This document shows positions 16,700-25,344 of a stretch of 64,000 nt of DNA, piece by piece (within the stretch, counting starts at the first letter, position 1; each line of letters opens with the position of its first letter). Both the position numbers and the translations under genes were made by a program. The DNA comes from Streptomyces filamentosus (lineage in GTDB: Bacteria > Actinomycetota > Actinomycetes > Streptomycetales > Streptomycetaceae), in the NCBI RefSeq assembly GCF_014654895.1, contig NZ_BNBE01000001.1:4145919-4209918 (forward strand), written 5' to 3'. The notes beneath the pieces are model-generated. The model was not told where the DNA came from. It was given only the letters and a program-made list of their open reading frames with translations, and did not search any database.

Positions 16700-17881
16700 C
16701 TAGGACTGCCCCTCCGCCTCGGCCAAGCGTCCGAGGATGAGGGCGATCCGCAGGGTGAAGGCGGAACGGACGTCGGAGGGTGACCACCCGGTGACGTCGG
16801 TCACACGTCGAAGCCGGTAGCGCACGGTGTTCGGGTGGACGAAGAGCATCCTCGCCGCGCCTTCGAGACTGCTGGCCTGCTCCAGGTAGACACTCAGAGT
16901 TTCCAGCAGCGCCGAACCCGCTTCCTCCAGCGGTCTGTAGATCTCCTCCACCAACTGCTCGCGGGCCGAAGGGTCGGAGGCGATGGCGCGCTCCGGAAGG
17001 AGATCGTCCGCGAGGACCGGCCGGGGCGCGTCCTGCCACGCCGTGCACGCCTTGAGCCCGGCCGCCGCGGCCTGCGCGGAGCGGGTCGCCGCCAGCAGGT
17101 CGGGCACCACGGGCCCGGCCACCACCGGGCCGGGCGCGTACGGCCCGATCAGGGACTTCGCCACGCCGAGCGGATTGTCGGAGCCGCCCGCGATCACCAC
17201 GAGCCGGTCGCCGAGCACCCCGGTGAGCACCTGGAGCTTGGCGTGCCGGGCGGCCCGCCGGATCGCCTCCACGGTCAGCTCGCTGTCGCCGTCGGGAGCG
17301 GTGCCGAGCACCACGCACACGTGGTCCGGCGAGTTCCAGCCGAGGGCGGCGGCCCGGGACACGGCGCCCTCGTCCGCCTCCCCGGACAGCACCGCGTTCA
17401 CCACCAGCGACTCCAGGCGGGCGTCCCACGCACCGCGCGCCTCCGCCGCCTGCGCGTACACCTGCGCGGTGGCGAAGGCGATCTCCCGCGCGTACACGAG
17501 GAGCGCCTCGCGCAGCACGGACTCGTCGCCCGGGGCGGCGACCTCCTCGATCGCCACCTCCATGACCTCGATGGTCGTCCGCACCATCTCCACGGTCTGC
17601 CGCAGCGTGATCGCCCGGGTCAGCTCCCTGGGCGCCGTGCCGAAGACGTCCGTCGAGATCGCCTGGGGGGTCTCCGGGTGCCGGAACCACTCCGTGAACG
17701 CGGCGATGCCGGCCTGCGCGACCAGACCGATCCACGAACGGTTCTCGGGCGGCATCGCCCGGTACCACGGCAGCGTCTCGTCCATGCGGGCGATGGCGTT
17801 CGCGGCGAGCCGCCCGGAGGACTGTTCGAGGCGCTTCAGGGTCGCGGTGTGCGGATGAGCGGCGTTCACGGGTTCAGACAC
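16700..17881 (-). CDS. fasR: PucR-type transcriptional activator of fatty-acid synthesis (FasR)
   Basis: The 393-residue protein has a long N-terminal GGDEF-like/unknown region and a C-terminal PucR helix-turn-helix (about 335-385; SSLEGAARMLFVHPNTVRYRLRRV). Position immediately upstream of fabD-fabH-acpP-fabF identifies it as the FasR orthologue, which in Streptomyces coelicolor is needed for expression of that operon. GTG at 17881 gives MSEPVNAAHPHTATLKRLE, the expected start; no strong ribosome-binding site is visible. It is divergent from the pirin gene, with 82 bp between the starts. Confidence 0.9.
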   Translation of the reverse strand: MSEPVNAAHPHTATLKRLEQSSGRLAANAIARMDETLPWYRAMPPENRSWIGLVAQAGIAAFTEWFRHPETPQAISTDVFGTAPRELTRAITLRQTVEMVRTTIEVMEVAIEEVAAPGDESVLREALLVYAREIAFATAQVYAQAAEARGAWDARLESLVVNAVLSGEADEGAVSRAAALGWNSPDHVCVVLGTAPDGDSELTVEAIRRAARHAKLQVLTGVLGDRLVVIAGGSDNPLGVAKSLIGPYAPGPVVAGPVVPDLLAATRSAQAAAAGLKACTAWQDAPRPVLADDLLPERAIASDPSAREQLVEEIYRPLEEAGSALLETLSVYLEQASSLEGAARMLFVHPNTVRYRLRRVTDVTGWSPSDVRSAFTLRIALILGRLAEAEGQS

Positions 17882-17950
17882 GGGGACAAGACTGCCTCAT
17901 CCGGGCACCGACGTGCGGGGTCGGGGCGGTTTCGCCCCGGCGGGCCGCGC

Positions 17951-17963
17951 TACCGTACGTGGG
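17951..17963 (+). promoter_or_regulatory. -10 element of leaderless pirin transcript
   Basis: TACCGT (17951-17956) fits TANNNT and ends 7 nt before the GTG at 17964, where no ribosome-binding site exists. A leaderless transcript is inferred. Confidence 0.35.
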
Positions 17964-18614
17964 GTGATACGCATCCAGCGCGCGGCCGAGCGGTACCCCG
18001 GCGGCGACCCGGCGGCGGGCGTCGAGACCCGGCACGCCCTGTCCTTCGGGCCGTACTACGACCCCGACAACCTCCGCTTCGGCGGCCTGCTCGCCGTCAA
18101 CGAGGAGCGGCTCGCCCCCGGCGCCGGATTCGACGAGCACCCCCACTCCCACACGGAGATCGTGACCTGGGTGGTGGAGGGCGAGCTCACCCACCGCGAC
18201 TCGGCGGGCCACGAGACCGTCGTCCGCCCCGGCGACCTCCAGCACCTGTCCGCCGCGGCCGGCGTCCGGCACGTCGAGCGCAACGACGGCGCCGCGCCCC
18301 TGGCCTTCGTCCAGATGTGGCTGGCCCCCCGCGAGACCGGCGGGGACCCCTCGTACGACCTGGTCCGGGAGCTGCCCGGACGCTACGACCTGCCGGCGGC
18401 GGGCGCGGTCCTGAGCGTCCACCGCCCGGCGGCGGGCGAGCGGGTGGCGCTGCCCGCCGCGGACGCCGTCTACGTCCACGTGGTCCGGGGGACGGTCGGC
18501 CTGGCGGGCGAGGAGCTGACGGCGGGCGACGCGGCCCGGATCACGGCGGAGGCGGAGCTCACGGCCGTGGCGGCGGCCCCGGCCGAACTGCTGGTGTGGG
18601 AGTTCCGCGACTGA
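17964..18614 (+). CDS. pirin-family bicupin protein
   Basis: The 216-residue protein has the pirin N-terminal cupin with the metal-binding histidines in GAGFDEHPHSHTEIVTWVVEGELTHRDSAGH and the conserved HLSAAAGVRHVERN and FVQMWLAPRE segments. A second, degenerate cupin follows. Pirins bind iron; some act as quercetinases and others as regulators of central metabolism, including pyruvate dehydrogenase in Streptomyces. Which role applies here cannot be read from the sequence. It stands alone between fasR and the L,D-transpeptidase gene. Confidence 0.88.
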   Translation: MIRIQRAAERYPGGDPAAGVETRHALSFGPYYDPDNLRFGGLLAVNEERLAPGAGFDEHPHSHTEIVTWVVEGELTHRDSAGHETVVRPGDLQHLSAAAGVRHVERNDGAAPLAFVQMWLAPRETGGDPSYDLVRELPGRYDLPAAGAVLSVHRPAAGERVALPAADAVYVHVVRGTVGLAGEELTAGDAARITAEAELTAVAAAPAELLVWEFRD

Positions 18615-18644
18615 GGCGGGGGCCGGTGCCGCGCCCCGCGCGGG

Positions 18645-19817
18645 TCAGCGCAGGGCGCTCTTCGCCTTCCAGTCCGCCCAGGAGACGTTCCACGCCCCGT
18701 AGCCGTTGCCCTCCGCGACGACCCCCTTCGTGTCGCCGCCCCTGATCTCGAAGGGATCGCCGACGTTGACGCTCGCGTAGAAGGACTTCGCGTCGGCGGA
18801 GCTCATGCCGATGCAGCCGGAGCTCTTGTTGGCCCTGCCGAAGTACGCCGCGTTCCACGGCGCCGCGTGGGCGTACATGCCCGACCAGGTGAGCCGCAGC
18901 GAGTAGTCGACCAGCTTGTCGTAGGCGTCGCCGAGCCCGACCGTCTCGGAGTTCATCCGGATGGTGCCCTCCTTGGCCATGAGCACGGCCGTGCCCCGCC
19001 ACGACCGCTTGTCGCCGCCGGGCGTCCCGCCCGAGACCGGTACGGTCCGCACCGTCCGGCCCCCTTTCACCAGCGTCAGCCGCTTCGCGTCGAGGTCCAC
19101 CCGCACCACCTGCGCCGCGCCGACGGTGAAGCCGGTCCGGTAGTCCCGCACGAACCAGCCGTCGCCGGAGTCCGTGCCGTTCAGGTCGGCCTCCAGGGTG
19201 ACCTTCGTGCCGGGCCTCCAGTACTCCCGGGGCCGCCAGTCGATCCGGTCGCGGCCGGAGTGGTCGGTGATCCAGCCCCACGAGCCCTCGGTGCCGTTCG
19301 AGGTCGTGACCCTCAACTGCCGCTCCACGTCGGCCTTCCGGGTCACCGGCCGGTCGAAGACGATCGACAGCGGCTGCCCGACGCCCACGGTCGTGCCCTT
19401 CCCCGGCGCCAGCGTCAGCCGGTTGACCCGCTCCGCCGCCGCCGTGCTGAAGGAGGACCGGGTCGTCGTCTCCTTCCCGCCGGAGCTCCGCGAGACGACC
19501 TCCACCGTGTACGAGGTCCCCGGCGCCGCCTTGCGGTCCGAGGTCCACCGGCCCCCGCCCGCCGCGGCCCGGCCGGCCAGCCGCCCGCCCTTCGCGTCCG
19601 TGACCGTCACCGACGCCAGCGTCCCGCCGGCCGCCGTCACCGCCACCGGCTTCCCCGCCTCCCGCGCCACGACGGTCACCTTCGCGGGCGGCCCGTCCTG
19701 CCCGGCGGGCGCGGCGGAGGACCCGGGACCGCTCGCGGCCCCGGCCGAGCAGGCGGTGAGGGAGACGGCGAGGGCGACGGCGGCCAGGGCGGGACGGGGC
19801 GTGCGTATCGGCGGCAC
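18645..19817 (-). CDS. L,D-transpeptidase lipoprotein with Ig-like domains (YkuD)
   Basis: The 390-residue protein has a lipoprotein signal (lipobox LTAC, Cys23) and a small immunoglobulin-like domain region (about 45-260, LDT-associated). The YkuD catalytic domain has the motif HAAPWN followed by SSGCIGM (His317, Cys335). L,D-transpeptidases make 3-3 peptidoglycan cross-links from the outer face of the membrane. GTG at 19817 is preceded by GGAGGTGCCCC. It is divergent from the femX-murJ operon, so this is a small cell-wall assembly locus. The intergenic region has a 9-bp dyad and three direct repeats. Confidence 0.92.
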   Translation of the reverse strand: MPPIRTPRPALAAVALAVSLTACSAGAASGPGSSAAPAGQDGPPAKVTVVAREAGKPVAVTAAGGTLASVTVTDAKGGRLAGRAAAGGGRWTSDRKAAPGTSYTVEVVSRSSGGKETTTRSSFSTAAAERVNRLTLAPGKGTTVGVGQPLSIVFDRPVTRKADVERQLRVTTSNGTEGSWGWITDHSGRDRIDWRPREYWRPGTKVTLEADLNGTDSGDGWFVRDYRTGFTVGAAQVVRVDLDAKRLTLVKGGRTVRTVPVSGGTPGGDKRSWRGTAVLMAKEGTIRMNSETVGLGDAYDKLVDYSLRLTWSGMYAHAAPWNAAYFGRANKSSGCIGMSSADAKSFYASVNVGDPFEIRGGDTKGVVAEGNGYGAWNVSWADWKAKSALR

Positions 19818-19901
19818 GGGGCACCTCCGGAGGAGAGGAAAAGGGGTGGGACGCCCGGACTCTAGGCGCCTCCCGATGCCCTCCGCCCGGCCACCGGTCC
19901 A

Positions 19902-19942
19902 TGTGACGGGGGCTGGTGAGGAACGGTCACGGTCCCGTCACA
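19902..19942. promoter_or_regulatory. inverted repeat in the L,D-transpeptidase/femX divergent promoter region
   Basis: TGTGACGGG (19902-19910) and CCCGTCACA (19934-19942) are perfect 9-bp inverted repeats separated by 23 bp, in the 251-bp region between divergent cell-wall genes. It could be a regulator site or a pair of half-sites; no regulator can be assigned. Confidence 0.4.
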
Positions 19943-19995
19943 CACGCCGCGCGGACCGGTCTCATCCGGCTGTGAGCCTGCTGTGCACCGCGCCA

Positions 19996-20053
19996 CCGAG
20001 GGGCGGACGAACCGCACCGAGGGGCGGACGAACCGCCGAGGGGCGGACGAACC
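19996..20053. repeat. three 18-bp direct repeats upstream of femX
   Basis: CCGAGGGGCGGACGAACC occurs at 19996-20013, 20017-20034 and 20036-20053 without mismatches, with spacers of 3 and 1 bp. The last copy ends directly before the AAGGAGG ribosome-binding site of femX, so the repeats are in its 5' untranslated region or promoter. Confidence 0.9.
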
Positions 20054-20068
20054 AAGGAGGCCGTCGTT

Positions 20069-21271
20069 GTGTCAGCGCTGCTCGTGACGCCCGCACCCGT
20101 GAAGCGCCGCGCCGCCGGGGCGCCGCCCGCCGGACCGCTCCGGCTCGGCCCCGTGTCCCCGGAGGAGTACCGCGCCTTCCTCGCCTCCCGCGCCACCGGC
20201 GCGGACGGCCCCGGCTTCCTCCAGCTCCCGTCCTGGGCCGGGGTGAAGGAGGGCTGGCGCCACCAGCTCCTCGGCTGGGGGCCGGAGGGCGGGCGGCTCA
20301 CCGGCGTCGCCCTCGTCCTCCTCCGGGCCTTCCCCGGCACCCGCAAGCACTTCGCCTACCTCCCCGAAGGGCCCGTCGCCGACTGGGCCGACCCCGGCCT
20401 CGACCGCTGGCTCGACCCGCTCCTCGCCCACCTGCGGGCCTCCGGCGCCTTCGCCGTCCGCATCGGCCCCGCCCCCGCCCACCGCCGCTGGAGCGCCGCC
20501 ACCGTCAAGGCCGCCACCGGCCCCGGCCGCCGCCTCGGCGACGTCCTCGCCGACGAGGTCGACCCCCTCGGCACCGCCGTCGCCGAACGGCTCCGCGCCC
20601 GCGGCTGGCGGCGCTGCGGCGGCGACTCCGAGGACGGCGCCGACGCCCAGCCCCGCCACGTCTTCCAGCTCCCGCTCACCGGCCGCACCCCCGACGACCT
20701 GTGGGCGGGCCTCAACCAGGAATGGCGGCGCAACGTCCGCAGGGCCCGGAAGTCCGGCGTCGAGATCACCGTGGGCTCCGCCGCCGACCTGCCCGAGTTC
20801 CACCGGCTGCTGCGGATCACCGAGGAGCGCGACGGCTTCCGCCTCGGCCGCTCCCTCGCCTACTACGAGCGGCAGTACGCCGTCCTCAACGCCGAGCACC
20901 ACGGCCGGATGAAGCTCTACCTCGCCCGCCACGAGGGCGAGGTCCTCGCCGCCCACACCATGATCACCGTCGGGAAGCGGGTCTGGTACCAGACCGGCGC
21001 CTCCGCCGACCACCGCCGCGAGGTCCGTCCCTCCAACGCCCTCCAGTGGCGGATGCTCCTCGACGCCCACGCTCTCGGCGCCGCCGTCTACGACCTGCGC
21101 GGGGTACCCTCCACCCTCGATCCGGACGACCGCGCCCACGGGCTGCTGCGCTGGAAGCTCGGCACGGGCGGACAGGTCGTCGAGACGCTGGGGGAGTGGG
21201 AGACACCGATGCACGGCACGACCAACCAGGCGCTGTACCGCGCCTTCCAGGCGTACCTGGCCCGCCGATGA
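20069..21271 (+). CDS. FemAB-family peptidoglycan interpeptide-bridge aminoacyltransferase (FemX-like)
   Basis: The 400-residue protein has the double GNAT-like fold of FemX/FemAB enzymes: the first half has LPSWAGVKEGWRHQLLG, and the second half has GLNQEWRRNVRRARKSGVEI and YDLRGVPSTLDPDDRAHGLLRWK. Family members transfer glycine (the Streptomyces bridge residue) or other amino acids from aminoacyl-tRNA to lipid II or related acceptors at the membrane. GTG at 20069 has AAGGAGG 8 bp upstream. Its TGA overlaps the murJ ATG, so the lipid II modifier and a lipid II flippase homologue are translationally coupled. Confidence 0.88.
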   Translation: MSALLVTPAPVKRRAAGAPPAGPLRLGPVSPEEYRAFLASRATGADGPGFLQLPSWAGVKEGWRHQLLGWGPEGGRLTGVALVLLRAFPGTRKHFAYLPEGPVADWADPGLDRWLDPLLAHLRASGAFAVRIGPAPAHRRWSAATVKAATGPGRRLGDVLADEVDPLGTAVAERLRARGWRRCGGDSEDGADAQPRHVFQLPLTGRTPDDLWAGLNQEWRRNVRRARKSGVEITVGSAADLPEFHRLLRITEERDGFRLGRSLAYYERQYAVLNAEHHGRMKLYLARHEGEVLAAHTMITVGKRVWYQTGASADHRREVRPSNALQWRMLLDAHALGAAVYDLRGVPSTLDPDDRAHGLLRWKLGTGGQVVETLGEWETPMHGTTNQALYRAFQAYLARR

Positions 21272-22902
21272 GCAACGGCACCACCCTCGCACCACCCGCG
21301 CCGGCCCGGCGGAAGCCCGCCTCCGCCCTCCGCAGCGGCGCGGTCATGGCGGCCGGCTCGATCGTCTCCCGCGCCACCGGCTTCGTCCGCGCCGCCGTCG
21401 TCGCCGCCGCGCTCGGCGCGGGCGCGGTCGCCGACGGCTACGCGGTGGGCAACTCCGTCCCCACCATCGTCTACACCCTCCTCCTCGGCGGCGCCCTCAA
21501 CGCCGTCTTCGTCCCCGAACTGGTCAAGGCCGCCAAGGAGCACGAGGACGGCGGCGCCGCCTACACCGACCGCCTCCTCACCCTCTGCGCCCTCGCCCTC
21601 GCCGTCCTCGCCGCGGCCGCCGTCCTCGCCGCGCCCGCCCTCGTCGACGCGTACACCGACTACGAGGGCGGGCAGCGGGACCTGACGGTCGCCTTCATGC
21701 GGGCCTGCCTGCCGCAGATCCTCTTCCTCGGCCTCTTCACCCTCCTCGGGCAGGTCCTCAACGCCCGGGGCCGCTTCGGCGCCATGATGTGGACCCCCGT
21801 CCTCAACAACGTCGTGGCCGTCGCCGTCTTCGGCCTCTTCCTCGTGGTGAGCGACGGCGGCGCGCTCACCGCCGGCGAGGCCGCCCTCCTCGGCTGGGGC
21901 ACCACCGCCGGCATCGCCGTCCAGGCCCTCGCCCTGCTGCCCTCCCTGCGCGCCGCCCGCTTCCGCTTCCGGCCCCGCTTCGACTGGCGCGGCAGCGGCC
22001 TGACCGCCCCGCTGCGCGCGGCCGGCTGGCTCGTCCTCCTCGTCCTCACCAACCAGGCCGCGTACTGGGTGACCACCTGGGTCGCCACCTCCGCGGGCTC
22101 CCCCTCCGCCGGGGCCGGCCCCTCCGGCGGCGCGGGCCTCGCCGCGTACAACAACGCCTACCTGCTGTGGGCCGTCCCGCACGGCATCGTCACCGTCTCC
22201 CTCGTCACCGCCCTCATGCCCCGGATGAGCGCCGCCGCCGCCGACGGCGACCTCGCCGCCGTCCACCGGGACGTCCGCCATGCCCAGCGCACCACCGCGG
22301 CCGCCGTCGTCCCCGCCGCCTGCGCCCTCCTCGCCCTCGCGGGGCCGCTGATGTCCGCCGTCTTCGGCCACGGCGCGACCGGCCCGGACGCCGTCCGCGC
22401 CATGGCCTGGCCGCTGACGGCCCTCGCCCCCGGCCTGGTCGCCCTCTCCGGGCAGTACGTGTGCACCCGCGCCTTCTACGCGCTCCGCGACACCCGCACC
22501 CCCTTCCTGCTCAACCTGGTGATCGCCGGCCTCAACGCGCTCCTCGCCCTCGCCGCGCACCACTGGCTCCCCGCCCGCTGGACCGTCACCGGCATGGCCG
22601 CCGGCTACTCGCTCGCCCTCTGGGCGGGCTGGGGCCTCACCGCCCACGTCCTCCGGCGCCGCCTCCCCGCCGTCGACGACGGCGGCACCGGGCTCGGCCG
22701 GCTGCTCCTCGCCGCCGCCCCCGCCGCCGGGTACGGCCTCTTCGCCGCAGGGGGAACCGCCTCCGCGGGCGCCGTCGTCTCCGGTCTCGCCGGCGCGGCC
22801 TGCGTCCTCGGCACCTTCGTCCTCCTCGCCCGGCCGCTGCGCCTCACCGAGGTCTCCGCCCTGCTCTCCGCAGTCACGGGCCGGCTCGCCCGCCGGGCCT
22901 GA
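21268..22902 (+). CDS. murJ: MurJ/MviN-family lipid II flippase homologue
   Basis: The 544-residue protein has about 14 membrane segments and MurJ signatures: SRATGFVRAAVVAAALGAGAVADGYAVGNSVPTI near the N terminus, LLGGALNAVFVPE, LGQVLNARGRFGAMMWTPVLNN, and FYALRDTRTPF in the second half. MurJ moves lipid II across the membrane for cell-wall synthesis. It lacks the cytoplasmic pseudokinase extension of the main mycobacterial MurJ, so it may be a second, specialised copy. The start overlaps the femX stop (ATGA). The Pro/Ala-rich N terminus is short and cytoplasmic. Confidence 0.9.
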   Translation: MSNGTTLAPPAPARRKPASALRSGAVMAAGSIVSRATGFVRAAVVAAALGAGAVADGYAVGNSVPTIVYTLLLGGALNAVFVPELVKAAKEHEDGGAAYTDRLLTLCALALAVLAAAAVLAAPALVDAYTDYEGGQRDLTVAFMRACLPQILFLGLFTLLGQVLNARGRFGAMMWTPVLNNVVAVAVFGLFLVVSDGGALTAGEAALLGWGTTAGIAVQALALLPSLRAARFRFRPRFDWRGSGLTAPLRAAGWLVLLVLTNQAAYWVTTWVATSAGSPSAGAGPSGGAGLAAYNNAYLLWAVPHGIVTVSLVTALMPRMSAAAADGDLAAVHRDVRHAQRTTAAAVVPAACALLALAGPLMSAVFGHGATGPDAVRAMAWPLTALAPGLVALSGQYVCTRAFYALRDTRTPFLLNLVIAGLNALLALAAHHWLPARWTVTGMAAGYSLALWAGWGLTAHVLRRRLPAVDDGGTGLGRLLLAAAPAAGYGLFAAGGTASAGAVVSGLAGAACVLGTFVLLARPLRLTEVSALLSAVTGRLARRA

Positions 22903-22966
22903 CCCGATCCGACCACCCGCCGGGGGCCCCCACCGGCACCCCCGCCGACCTTGGGATACTCCACGA

Positions 22967-23650
22967 ATGCCTCGCGTGCTCCTCATCGAAGACGACCCCT
23001 CGGTCCGCGAGGGCGTCGAGCTCGGACTACGGCGCCGCGGCCACGAGGTGCGCACCGCCACCACCGGTGAGGCCGGTCTCGCCGCCCTCGGCGAGTTCCG
23101 CCCCGACCTGCTGCTGCTCGACCTCATGCTGCCCGGCATGAACGGCGTCCAGGTGTGCCGCCGGGTCCGCGAGAGCAGCCAGCTCCCGATCATCATGCTC
23201 ACCGCCCGCGGCGACGACTTCGACGTGGTCGTCGGACTGGAGGCGGGCGCCGACGACTACATCGTCAAACCCGCCCGCACCGAGGTCATCGAGGCCCGCA
23301 TCCGGGCCGTCCTGCGCCGCATCGAGGAGCCCGGCGGGGGCCGGCCCGCCGTCGAGCACCACGGCGACCTCGCCGTCGACCGGGCCGGACTCACCGTCGC
23401 CAAGGGCGGCGAACGGCTCGCCCTCGCCCCCTCCGAGCTCAAGCTGCTGCTCCACCTGACCGCCGCCCCCGAGCAGGTCTTCAGCCGCCAGCAGCTCCTG
23501 GAGCACGTGTGGGAGCACAACTACCACGGCGACGCCCGCCTGGTGGACGCCTGCGTGCGGCGGCTGCGCGCCAAGATCGAGGACACCCCCGGCGACCCCC
23601 GCTACATCCAGACCCTGCGCGGCTTCGGCTACCGCTTCGGACCGCTGTGA
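22967..23650 (+). CDS. OmpR-family response regulator
   Basis: The 227-residue protein has a receiver domain (about 1-118) with the acidic pocket EDD (8-10), phosphoacceptor Asp52 and conserved Lys in YIVKP. A winged-helix DNA-binding domain (about 130-227; GYRFGPL end) follows. It is the first gene of a three-gene operon: its TGA overlaps the GTG of the histidine kinase gene. MtrA is the closest functional analogue in arrangement, although this is not the MtrA of the conserved mtrAB-lpqB operon as far as sequence can tell. Confidence 0.9.
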   Translation: MPRVLLIEDDPSVREGVELGLRRRGHEVRTATTGEAGLAALGEFRPDLLLLDLMLPGMNGVQVCRRVRESSQLPIIMLTARGDDFDVVVGLEAGADDYIVKPARTEVIEARIRAVLRRIEEPGGGRPAVEHHGDLAVDRAGLTVAKGGERLALAPSELKLLLHLTAAPEQVFSRQQLLEHVWEHNYHGDARLVDACVRRLRAKIEDTPGDPRYIQTLRGFGYRFGPL

Positions 23651-25344
23651 AGACCTGCGTGCCCCGGGAGGAGCCGGGGCGGGACACGAGGGACCTCCCC
23701 GGGGGGACCCCGTACGGGACCGGGGACCCGTACGGGACCGGGACCGGGGACGCGTACGGGAGCGGCGGCGGGGAGACCTCCAGGCGCGGGGACGGGAACG
23801 GGGACGCGGACGGCCGGGGCCGCGCCTGGAGGTCTCCCCGCCGCCTCCGCCTCCGGCCCTTCGGCCTGCGCACCCGTCTGGTCCTCGCCTTCCTCCTCGT
23901 CGCGGCGGTCGGCTGCGGCACCACCGCCGCCCTCACCTACCGGGCCGCCCGCAGCGCGATCCTGGAGCAGACGCAGAACACCGCCGTCTCCGCCTTCCGC
24001 GACCAGGTCGACGTCCTCGCCGTCCCCCTGCCGCCCGACGAGGACTCGCTGCGCGACACCCTCCTGAACCTCGCGGGGAAGGGCAAGCCGCGCCCCTGGC
24101 GGGTCTACGCCGAGTACGGCTCGCTGCGGGTCTCCTCCACCGACCGCCCCACCTCCTCCGTCATCACCCCGGAGCTGCGGGCCCGCGCCCACGCGCGGCA
24201 GGACACCCCGCACACCAGCTTCCAGCGGGTCGTCAAGAACGGCGTCCCGTACCTGACGATCGCGATCCCCGCCGTCTTCATCACCCGGGCCGGGGAGGAG
24301 GCCGCGCAGCCCACCGGCCTCGTCTTCTACGCCGTCATGGAACTGCGCGAGGAGGAGGCCAACGTCGAGGCCATGGTCACCGCCGCCCGCGACGGCGCCC
24401 TGCCCGCCCTCGCCATCGCCCTCGTCCCGGCGCTGATCGCCTCCCGGGGCGTCCTCCGCCCCGTCCGCGAACTGCGCCGCGCCGCCCACAGCATGGGCCG
24501 CGGCCGGCTCGACACCCGCATCCACGCCAAGGGCAGCGACGAACTCGCGGACCTGGCGAGGACGTTCAACGAGTCGGCCGCCGAACTGGAGCGTTCCGTC
24601 ACCGAGTTGCGCCGCGCCGAGGCCCGCGCCCGCCGCTTCGCCTCCGACGTCTCGCACGAACTGCGCACCCCGCTCGCCGGGATGCTCGCCGTCACCGAGG
24701 TGCTCGACGAGGACGCCGAGGGCCTGGACAGCGACACCGCCCGCGCGGTCCGGCTGATCAGCGCCGAGACCGTCAAGCTCGCCGTGCTCGTCGAGGACCT
24801 GATGGAGATCTCCCGCTTCGACGCCCGTGCCGCCGAACTCCACACCGACGAGGTCGACGTCGCCGACTGCGTCCGCAAGACCCTGATCAGCCGCCGCTGG
24901 ACGGACCCCGGGCAGGTCCACGCGGCCCTGGGGGAGGGCATCCGGGCCCGCCTCGACCCCCGCCGCTTCGACGTCGTCGTGGCCAACCTCGTCGGCAACG
25001 CGCTGCGGCACGGAAGGCCGCTGGTCACGGTCAGGGTGTACACCGACGGGAGCACCGGGAGCACCGGGAGCACCGGGGGAGCCACGGGCGACGAGGGCGC
25101 CGGGACCGGCGAGGCGGGGGTGCTCGTCGTCCAGGTCTCCGACCGCGGCCCCGGCATCCACCCGGACGTCCTGCCGCACGTCTTCGAGCGCTTCTACAAG
25201 GCCGACCCGGCCCGCGCCCGGTCGGCGGGCAGCGGCCTCGGCCTCGCGATCACCCAGGAGAACGTCCGGCTCCACGGCGGCACCGTCGAGGCCGCCAACC
25301 ACCCGGCGGGGGGCGCCGTGTTCACCGTACGGATCCCGCTGTGA
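23647..25344 (+). CDS. sensor histidine kinase of the OmpR-type pair
   Basis: The 565-residue kinase has a long Gly/Tyr/Asp-rich cytoplasmic N terminus (1-70, with repeats of the GTGDPYGTG type). Two membrane segments (about 78-102 and 250-275) flank an extracytoplasmic sensor region. A HAMP domain, the H-box (SDVSHELRTPLAGML) and HATPase motifs VGNALRHG, DRGPGI and GSGLGLAI follow. The GTG overlaps the regulator stop and the C-terminal TGA overlaps the lipoprotein GTG, so all three are coupled. The N-terminal low-complexity extension is unusual and lies before the first membrane helix. Confidence 0.9.
   Translation: MKTCVPREEPGRDTRDLPGGTPYGTGDPYGTGTGDAYGSGGGETSRRGDGNGDADGRGRAWRSPRRLRLRPFGLRTRLVLAFLLVAAVGCGTTAALTYRAARSAILEQTQNTAVSAFRDQVDVLAVPLPPDEDSLRDTLLNLAGKGKPRPWRVYAEYGSLRVSSTDRPTSSVITPELRARAHARQDTPHTSFQRVVKNGVPYLTIAIPAVFITRAGEEAAQPTGLVFYAVMELREEEANVEAMVTAARDGALPALAIALVPALIASRGVLRPVRELRRAAHSMGRGRLDTRIHAKGSDELADLARTFNESAAELERSVTELRRAEARARRFASDVSHELRTPLAGMLAVTEVLDEDAEGLDSDTARAVRLISAETVKLAVLVEDLMEISRFDARAAELHTDEVDVADCVRKTLISRRWTDPGQVHAALGEGIRARLDPRRFDVVVANLVGNALRHGRPLVTVRVYTDGSTGSTGSTGGATGDEGAGTGEAGVLVVQVSDRGPGIHPDVLPHVFERFYKADPARARSAGSGLGLAITQENVRLHGGTVEAANHPAGGAVFTVRIPL

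Noticed and set aside
14346..16703. 785-residue open frame antisense to acpP-fabH-fabD
   Set aside because: It crosses three real genes and their spacers, so it cannot be a protein.
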